64,000 bases of DNA from Zea mays (taxonomy: Eukaryota > Streptophyta > Magnoliopsida > Poales > Poaceae), in the NCBI RefSeq assembly GCF_902167145.1, contig NC_050099.1:62762942-62826941 (forward strand). Reading direction: 5' to 3'. Below, piece by piece: positions 56,847-64,000 of the stretch. The notes beneath the pieces were generated by a model. The model was not told where the DNA came from. It saw nothing but the letters and a program-made list of their open reading frames with translations, and ran no database searches. Both the position numbers and the translations under genes were made by a program. Every line of letters starts with the position of its first letter. The stretch's first letter is position 1.

Positions 56847-59105
56847 CCTGACGCCCTGGCCCGCCTGTCAGCGCCCAAACCCCCTGGCGCTGGGCCCGCT
56901 CGGTCAGCGCGCTCTCCCCCTCTGTCGCTGACACTCCCTGGCCCGCCTGTCAGCGCTCGCCCGCTCACGCGCGCGCTACAGCCGCAGATCTAATCTCAGC
57001 CGTTGGTTTTAGATCTGACGATTAGATTCACCCGATACCCCTTTGCGCGGTAGTTTTCTTAAAGAGACCCTTGGTTTACTGGAAATCAACCCGCCGTCCC
57101 TGGTTTTCACGCGCAGGCCCCTGTAATCTTGCAGATTTAGCCTTGGACTTTTAAATATTCACAGAATTAGCCCTAATTTCATATTTTGAATTCTCAAACT
57201 TGTTTATTTCATAACTTGTGCATATGAACTCCAAATTTAGTGATTCAAATTACAAAATGTTCATAGATATATTCTCTGTCTAAATAAAATGGTTTCATTC
57301 ACTGTCTGCACATTCTAATTTTTATGACTAAATATGAACTAATGTAGATGTAGTTTTATTTATTTAATAAAATAAATAAAAGGAGAACCTTAGAGATTTA
57401 AACTTGTTTAAGCTTGTGAGATTAATAATATGTATTACATAAGTTCATCTCTTTTCTAAATTTTAGGTCACAATAAAATAAGTTGATCTATGATTATGTA
57501 CTTGTAAATAACACTTAGGGAAATAATAATCTACTTCCAAATGAAGTTAATTTATGTTATAGTTCATGTTATATTTTGAATTCATTATCCCTTATGTAGT
57601 ATTGTGTCCTTTTAAGATGTGTTCCAATGTTTGTTCATGCTTGATGTGATGTTCATTTGTACTTTCCAAATGTATTGAATGCATGCTCGCTTTATTTAGA
57701 CAACGAGCAGTCCGAGGTTCCTGAGTGTGTTGTTGGAGACCTCCCTGAGCAACCACCTGGTGAAGGCAAGTGTCATCAGACCCATTATGTCCTATCTACT
57801 TATAATTCACTGTCCTGCATTACTTAATTGAAACCTAAGGATTGACTAGCTTTGTATTTACCTTGTCCTTGTTTACCTTTTGGGTTATTATGGTTAGCTT
57901 CATGTTATTGCTTTACTTTAATCAATGAACATGCTGTGAATATATATGATACGATGATGTTATCCCGATGATGATATTGTGATACTCTAGGGGACTCAGG
58001 CCATTTTCTTGAGTACCTCTCCGTAAGGACCTGTTCGTGGAGTGACCACCCGGGATAACAGTACAACCATGAGGGTGGAATGGGACGCCCTTAGCTGATT
58101 AATTAGATGAACCTGGGGGTGTAGTTGGCTTTGCCGGAAGGCCGCCAATGGGGGCCGGGGCGTAGTGCTCGCTCTGCCAAGGTTGGGGTGTAGAGGTTCT
58201 TTCGATTTAGTTTTGTTAGTCACCCACCTTGGGGAGGTGTACCACGTTTGTACGACTGGCGAAACCTAACGAGTAGCTATGCACCAGGGTAGTCTTTGTA
58301 AAGGCTACGTAGTGTATCCCTGGCCATTCACCTTGGTAGTGAAGACCGGGTCTGTACAACCCAGGCTAGAGAGGGATCACGACTTGTGAGTAAAGTGTAC
58401 AACCTCTGCAGAGTGTTAAAAACTGGTATATCAGCCGAGCTCACGGTTAAGAGCAGCCTTGGGATCCTCTTTGATTAGAAGAACTTTGGATACTTTTATG
58501 ATGATGGTTAACAATGATGATATAAAATCTAATCTCTGGTATTTCCTCTTTTGAGGAGGTACTTCTTGGTAATAACTGGGTTTATTACTAAAACTTGGCT
58601 CTACTAATAATAATAAATACTTGAACAACTAAAAGCAACTGCTTAACCTCAAACTCCATATACAGCTAGTCCACTTTAGCCAAACGGGACATTCACTGAG
58701 TATGTTGTTGTGTACTCACCCTTGCTTTACACACCACCCCACCCTAGGCTGTCCCTAGTGTACTCAGTGCTCAGGAGGTGATGCTGGCAACATGGATGAC
58801 TTCGAGGAGTTCCAGGAATATGACGAGTTCTAGTCCTTTCTTAGTGGCAAACCCCCAGTCAGCTGCCTGTGTAGGCTTAGCACTTACGTTTCGTATTTCC
58901 GCACTTTGATAATTATGTTGAACAATGGTTATGTAATAGATTATCTGGATGTCTTGGACATCTTGATGTAATCAAGTACCTTTCCGCTATTTATTTCGAG
59001 CATTGTGTGATGATGTCCAATTATGTAATCACTGTGTACGTGAGTTTCTGATCCTGACACGTACATGGTTCGCATACGGTTTACCTTCCAAAATCGGGTG
59101 TGATA
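56847..59105 (+). repeat. Element C 3' LTR, second part
   Basis: It continues the LTR after Element E. It shows the uninterrupted target of Element D near 57040 (GCGCGGTAGTTT). It ends TGTGATA followed by GATTC. Confidence 0.9.
57700..58833 (+). pseudogene. Putative LTR exon pair, Element C 3' LTR
   Basis: Exons 57700-57765 and 58748-58833 with the same lengths, GC donor and phases as in the 5' LTR copy. The same TAG interrupts the Cys cluster of the last exon, so this stop predates insertion or arose in the parent. The tail DDFEEFQEYDEF is intact. Confidence 0.45.
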
Positions 59106-59110
59106 GATTC

Positions 59111-59510
59111 TAAGCGAGGAGAATTTACGACGTGCGAAACAGCACTACAGCGTGCGAACGACGCACGGACACGCATGACTTAGCATGCGGATGACGCACG
59201 AAATAGTGCACGCAACCAGCGCGAACGACGCGTGAATCAGCACGTGACTACAAGCACATCACACACGAACTATGCGCAGACCGTGCGATGAAGAAGCACA
59301 CAGACTGCGAGCACGAAAACGTGTGTGACCATGTGCAAATGATGTGTGACGACGCACGCGAACAACATGCGGCAACACGTGACCCAGACGCGCGGCTCGA
59401 ATGCGCGAACAAACGACGACGATGCGCAAACAGTGCGCGAATGACACGCGAAACAGCATGCCACCGCGTGCGGAACGGCACGCGCGACAGACGGGGAAAA
59501 CTAATTATAT
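59111..59510. repeat. CpG-rich degenerate tract
   Basis: About 400 bp dominated by short words such as GTGCGAA, ACGACGCACG, CACGCGAA and GCACGTGAC. It has no exact unit. Alternating purine and pyrimidine steps are common. It is unlike the AT-rich DNA that follows and unlike the left flank of Element C. Confidence 0.6.
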
Positions 59511-60044
59511 GACGTATTTAAACTAAACAAGTATTAAATAAATAAAAAATATTTAAGTTAATATTAACCATGTTAATGTTTATTTATAAAAGCGCAAGTT
59601 GACAACTATATATTTAATTTAAATGGACTACTAATCTAATAAATATTAGTCAAGCAACCATTAAATAAATTAATTAGAATACTAGGTGAATGCCCGTGCG
59701 ATGCAACGGGAACATATAATATCACAATAACTTATATACAAATGTGTATTATACAGTTATAAGAAATGTTGCTATTGTCACTACTTGCTACTGACTATAG
59801 GATTCATAGTTGCAGACTAAAGGGAAAAAGAGAGTGCAAGTGAAAAGCATCAGAGAGAAAACATCCTAAACATATATTATGATACTATAAATGCTTCATT
59901 TTAAGAACAAAATTCTATTTCATTGATGCATGTACTGACATGCTAGATTCAGGCAATGGCAATATACAGGTAAGGAAAATGACTTGAAAAAGGATAGAGT
60001 ATTCAGAGACATCAAATACTTGCATAACATCCAAACAAGATGAG
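59511..60044. other. AT-rich intergenic DNA
   Basis: No gene. It contains an inverted repeat CCCGT-8 bases-ACGGG at 59693-59710 in a GTGAATGCCCGTGCGATG context. I recall this motif from transposon-derived sequences in grasses, but cannot assign it. Confidence 0.45.
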
Positions 60045-60056
60045 TTAACATGGTAC

Positions 60057-60180
60057 CTGCCCACCTGCAATTATCAACAGGACGTGGTATTGTCCACCAC
60101 TTTGCTTCACAATGGTCTTAGCCATCACAATGGTCTTATGAACAAGGCATATCAGCTTACGAGCTAAACACAAATGTGGT
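60057..60180 (-). pseudogene. Fragment of an RGLG/copine-like E3 ligase gene
   Basis: The minus strand reads a segment ending SGGQYHVLLIIAGGQ, followed by a donor-like CAG|GTACC (60059-60055). RGLG-type ubiquitin ligases have a copine (von Willebrand A-like) domain with SGGQYHVLLIIADGQ. The D to G change hits a conserved residue. Only about one exon is recognisable and the upstream sequence does not continue the domain. I read it as a captured, decaying exon. The match is from memory of the family. Confidence 0.5.
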
Positions 60181-60647
60181 ACAAGTTCCCTACATTGTCC
60201 AAAAGCTTCTTCAAATCCATTGCAAGGTTTCTCGCTCTCGCTCTTCCTCTGGTCCAGTCCAGGTACGACTACTCTTGCAGTCTTGCTCACCGGCACGGCG
60301 CACTTGCTAGCGACACCGGTGCAACACAGCATCAGAGTCACACACTTGATGGAACGTAATACATTCAAAGATTCGCCACCGGTGCTTCCAGACTAATAAT
60401 GCCCGGAACATTTTGTTCGTGAACTGCAGTGAACGCAGGCATCCTATCCGGTTTCTCGGGACTGGAGTCGACTCCCGGCCCCGACCTCCCCCGGCTCGAG
60501 TTCCTGGAGAAATGGAATGGTTAGTTGAGATATTGAGTTACCTGCTGAGTTCTTGTGGAGGCCAAGGACTTATTCTTGCTGCAAGCATTTTACCATTCTG
60601 GGCCTTTTCTAACTCATGGAAACCATGTCTCCCTGTTTTGCTCTCAA

Positions 60648-60953
60648 GCGGAGAACCAGAAGAAGTACACCGAGTTCGATAACAGGTTCAAGAAGTCCAA
60701 GGTGCTGCAGGACCTGCTCGAGAAGAGAAGGAAGAACAAAGAGAAGTAAAAACATAGTCTTTTATTTGGTTCTTGTGATCTCCAACGTTGAACATGTGGT
60801 TTTTGCAGGAACGAGAGGATGATCCAGGACAAGTACTGCCTGCGGGGCGCCGAGTGGGGCTCGGGGACTGCTCCACGAAGGGCATGTCAGACTAGAAGAG
60901 AGGAAGGACTTCATTTCGGAGCTCAAGAAGAGAGCTAGAGCAGAGTAGCGAGC
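60648..60953 (+). pseudogene. Fragment of an unidentified small plant gene, two exons
   Basis: Exon 60648-60745 encodes a charged helical segment (YTEFDNRFKKSKVLQDLLE and KRRKNKEK). An intron of 63 bp (60746-60808, GTAAAA to TTTGCAG) follows. The next exon starts NERMIQDKYCLRGAEWG. A frameshift then lies within GGGG near 60858, and TAG and another shift near 60890 precede a plausible C-terminus (ERKDFISELKKRA). I recognise the style of a conserved small plant protein but not its name. Retained intron and codon structure show it comes from genomic host DNA, not from a retro-copy. Confidence 0.5.
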
Positions 60954-61032
60954 TGAGGACGTCATTCAGTTTCAACAGACAAAGTATGGGCGCACTTCGC
61001 CACTGTAGCGAGCTGAGGACGTCATTCAGTTT
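60945..61032. repeat. 28-bp direct duplication
   Basis: GTAGCGAGCTGAGGACGTCA and the following TTCAGTTT occur at 60945-60972 and 61005-61032, separated by 32 bp. Confidence 0.9.
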
Positions 61033-61183
61033 ACTCCCAGGGAATGGCCATTTTACTCGTCATACCCTGATTACCAAGGGAAATACGCAAACAATGTAGA
61101 CCAGCCCATAGGCCATTGGGAGTGCGAGAATGTTCACCAACATCATGTGATGTCAGAATTTGCAATGCATATGTACCCATTGT
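61015..61183 (+). pseudogene. Fragment of an unidentified gene (C-terminal end)
   Basis: An open frame without ATG encodes a sequence rich in Tyr, His and Met (EWPFYSSYPDYQGKYANN, HVMSEFAMHMYPL) and ends in TAA 61181. Composition resembles the C-terminus of a plant regulatory protein, but I cannot name the family. It starts within a duplicated segment, which suggests a joined fragment. Confidence 0.35.
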
Positions 61184-61220
61184 AAAATGCATTTAAAGCT
61201 GCCGCTCTCTGCATAACTGA

Positions 61221-61493
61221 ATGGCGGACTCGGTTATGGAAATAACGATCATAGATAAAACAGCAAAGCTCGAGTTCAGTTCGTTGAAGCTCGGTAATGC
61301 ATATCTATCACCAGACGACAACAATGCTATAAGGTTGAATCTTGGAGAGGAAAATGAACTCTCAATGGAATCATTAGATTTCAAAAAAGACATCAATCAA
61401 AATTCAAGTTCTGGGCCTAGACCTGTTTTCTTTGCTGTGCGTCTAAATGTGCCTTTTTCTGGAGCTTTAAGAATAGATCTGCAGCAGAAATAA
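61221..61493 (+). CDS. Open frame of 90 codons, unknown
   Basis: ATG to TAA. The protein is moderately charged (EITIIDKTAKLEFSSLK, RLNLGEENELSMESLDF) and ends RIDLQQK. Codon composition looks protein-like and there is no low complexity. No family is recognised. It is adjacent to other gene fragments on the same strand and may be a part of a captured gene. Low confidence that it is expressed. Confidence 0.3.
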   Translation: MADSVMEITIIDKTAKLEFSSLKLGNAYLSPDDNNAIRLNLGEENELSMESLDFKKDINQNSSSGPRPVFFAVRLNVPFSGALRIDLQQK

Positions 61494-62639
61494 GCATGGC
61501 ATAAAAAATAGATACATAAACATAACAAGATTGTACTGTCGCCAGTAAGATCAAGGATTATTTTCTTAAGATCGAGGATTATTTGGTACTACAACATTTC
61601 AAAACGAAACTGTTTCAGATAAGATATTGACAGGACATGGATTGTACTCATCAGAATTTGTACTGTTGTCGGAGAGGTACCATGATGGGCTCACTTGCTT
61701 AATAGTACGAAATGCATGGGCATGGTCTTGTCAAGAACAAAGGAATCAGATTTGTTAAACCATGTCCTGAAAGTAAAACCAGTACAATGGTAGCTGAGCA
61801 GTAGCTTCAGAAACTATGGTGTAAATACCAGGGCAGCTTATTTGGTTTTGCAAAGAAGCAAACACGAAGCACCTACTGGTTTGCACTACTCGCAGACAGG
61901 GGTCTCTTTCAACTATCTACTACCTGGGTGCATTCTTCAATGCTAGTACGGGTGTTCCGGTACAAGTAGTTTATTTTAAAGGAGGGAGAGCAAGGATATA
62001 TAGCCTTGAGACCCCATACAGATAGCTGCACAAATATGTGTGCACAAAAAAACATGAATTATTGTTCTGATTTATAGTAGTAGAGATTAGCATCAACCGA
62101 TATATACCGGAAGAATGCATATAAACTTTATACCCCAATACTAGTCCCCAATACACACAAGCATACACGGCATTAACAACATTGTTTGTATGGAAAATTC
62201 AACTGAAACATGATCGAAAAATGAAACCAAAGTGGTATGGCAATTTACTAACATATCACACGCTATTAAAGAACAGTTGCAGCAACAAATTCGGTTGAAA
62301 GCTTACCTTGGCCCGAGAAGCTGTGGAAGCCGTCGATGCATTGCAGCGAACCACCGACGGTGTCCTGCCGTCCGGTCCGGGTCAACCAAGCACCTTATCT
62401 GTTCCTTCTTCCACACCCCTCGCTAGCCGAAACAACAAACTACTACAATGAAACCCCATACACAATTTTAGTAAACACTCTATGATCAATGTAGCCGAAA
62501 CAAGAAACTAATATTGTTAAGAAAGGTGATTGGCTAGCATAAATACCAAATTATTTTGCTACATAAAACATATAGGATAACTCTAAAATCAAATCAAGAC
62601 TAACCCAATACAGGAACAGTGCCTCAAATACATGAACAA
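61494..62639. other. Intergenic DNA without recognised genes
   Basis: Only short frames on either strand. Nothing with family resemblance. Confidence 0.5.
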
Positions 62640-63560
62640 ATAACTTAAGAGCTGCCTCAAATACAGGAACAAATAACTTAAGAGCTCTCCTAAAAAACAG
62701 CAAGGACTACAACCAGACTCAAATCTAGATTACCTAAACATCCAATGCAGTGATCGAACAAAATGAAAATTCGCAGTGCAATCGGGACCACGAACAACGC
62801 AGTGATGGTCAGAAACCAAGATCTGTAAGGTCGAAGCAATTCGCAGCTACATTGGCTGGTAATTCGCATTGCAGCAAAACAAGGTCTGGGATTAAAATTC
62901 GGGAATTGCAAGGTGGAAGCAGCGAATTACCAGCCAATGCCATCCTCCAAGGCCAACTGCCTTCTTCAGCTCAATCCAAATTCCATAAAAGGACAGCAAG
63001 GGCTACAGCCAGACTCAAATCTAGATACCTAATTTCACTGCGACCAGTTTAACAATTGATACTGACAGACCAATTCAAAATACAGATCAAACAAAACCAA
63101 ACTCTGCAGTACTACCAGGACCACGAACAATGCAGTGACAGTGAGGAACAAAGATCTGAGTTTTCTTCTGAATAACTATAAGTAGCTGGGGAAAGTTTCA
63201 ACAGCAAAATTGAGATAAGATAATCTTGGGAATACATTTAATGGCGATATTGCAATCTAGATGGAGAGAAATTAGGAATGATCCAATGTTGTATTAAACT
63301 GCAAGGTACAACACTGCAGCAATAATTTAAACCTAGAAGTAGAAAATGAAAAGGTAAATAAAACGGATCGATCTGAACTCCAATAAACTAATCCAGATTG
63401 GCAATCTAGGCTAAATTAGGGTAAAACCCCTCTTGTGATGCTGATCGAAGCTCTAGGTCAACTAAAACCTAAAATTAGCAACCAGAAAAGCATTTCACAT
63501 TGCGGCAAAACAAGATCTGGGGAAAAATCAGCAATTACCAGGTGAAAGCAGATAATTACC
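62640..63560. repeat. Diverged direct repeats of about 295 bp
   Basis: The segment around 62693-62830 recurs at 62988-63160, with shared blocks CAGCAAGG-CTACA-CCAGACTCAAATC and GGACCACGAACAA-GCAGTGA. A third weak relation lies near 63500-63560 (GCAATTACCAGGTGAAAGCAG). A short tandem duplication (CTCAAATACA-GAACAAATAAC) lies at 62620-62685. No coding sequence. Confidence 0.6.
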
Positions 63561-64000
63561 AGCAAAAATCTAAGTATATATAATTATACACAGTACAACG
63601 CAAGATCACATGGCAGTTGTTAAATGATATTGGTAGAACACATGAAAATTGTATCAGCAGGAACTGGTAGAACACAAGAAAAGTATACACGAAAATATGA
63701 GTAGTTGTTCATCACAAGTTACCTTCGATTTTGCCGTTTAAGGTATAGTTCTTCAAGATCACATGGGACTTCTTTCTGCCAGAACCTATATAATAAAGGG
63801 GTTTAAGTTTGGCAAACAAGTTAGATAAAGTTGGTCCTTGTTGTTGTTATTAGGATTAGTACAAGTAAAAAACCAATTCAGTTGGGATATGTTTGTACAA
63901 GTTAAAAACGAAACTTGAATGAACACGTTTGCAACCAAAAGCGATGCCCTGGCTAAAGTTTAGTTGAACACGTTTGCAACCAAGAGTTTATCTTACTGGG
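63561..64000. other. AT-rich intergenic DNA at the right edge
   Basis: No gene is seen. A short direct repeat GAACACGTTTGCAACCAA occurs near 63919 and 63966. Confidence 0.5.

Larger units (their letters stand above)
21348..59105 (+). mobile_element. Element C: old Tekay-type chromovirus hosting Elements D and E
   Basis: The plus-strand element is flanked by the direct duplication GATTC (21343-21347 and 59106-59110). The 5' LTR is 21348-37738 with Element D inside, and the 3' LTR is 43979-59105 with Element E inside. Without the nested elements the LTRs are about 3.65 and 3.62 kb. Its interior (37739-43978) has a primer-binding site, an extra ORF, gag-pol and a polypurine tract. Many stops, and visibly more LTR divergence than in D or E, make it the oldest member of this stack, as nesting requires. 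The final bases are TGTGATA instead of TGTGACA. Confidence 0.92.

Noticed and set aside
59650..59720. Helitron 3' end at the CCCGT/ACGGG hairpin
   Set aside because: A CTRR end directly after the hairpin is missing, so it is reported only as an inverted repeat.
1..64000. tRNA or rRNA genes
   Set aside because: No cloverleaf or rRNA-like segment was noticed; the only tRNA-related sequences are primer-binding sites.

Overview
This window is a block of plant intergenic heterochromatin from a grass, most likely a panicoid such as Zea or a close relative. The inference rests on the retroelement families: a Huck-like and a Grande-like Tat element, and three Tekay/Del-type chromoviruses with very long LTRs. 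The species itself cannot be fixed from sequence alone. About 92% of the window is five Ty3/Gypsy LTR retrotransposons, nested in two stacks.

Left stack (1-21233). Element A is a minus-strand, Huck-like Tat element. Its 5' LTR starts at 21233 on the minus strand and its 3' LTR lies left of the window. Its gag-pol (6288 down to 420) is broken by many stops and one frameshift. The LTR is split by Element B (7765-20374, minus), a Tekay-type element with two 4,192-bp LTRs around only 4.2 kb of deleted interior.

Right stack (21348-59105). Element C is an old plus-strand Tekay-type element with target duplication GATTC. Element D (22944-35678, duplication CGCGG) sits in its 5' LTR; D is a younger, nearly intact Tekay-type element with a chromodomain integrase. 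Element E (45344-56841, duplication CGCGC) sits in its 3' LTR. E is a Grande-like Tat element with 475-bp LTRs, a nearly open gag-pol, and a five-exon antisense gene with its own TATA box. The last 4.9 kb (59106-64000) has no complete gene. It holds a CpG-rich degenerate tract, AT-rich DNA, and decayed host-gene fragments on both strands.

Points beyond routine annotation: (1) Element D's LTR contains a three-exon open frame for about 95 residues, with phase-1 junctions and a GC-AG second intron. The last two exons recur at homologous places, in the same phase, in the diverged LTRs of C and B. (2) C and D carry an extra sense ORF before gag whose first residues resemble the histone H3 tail, including ARKS. 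The antisense gene of E has a separate H3-like stretch, ARVKQTAR. (3) D's LTR has six hairpins spaced about 57 bp apart. (4) In-frame stops in all the elements are mostly TAG at CAG or TGG sites, as expected from deamination of methylated CHG cytosines. (5) 3' splice-site-like sequences lie directly before both start codons (extra ORF and gag) in D, which suggests the two are expressed from alternatively spliced RNAs.
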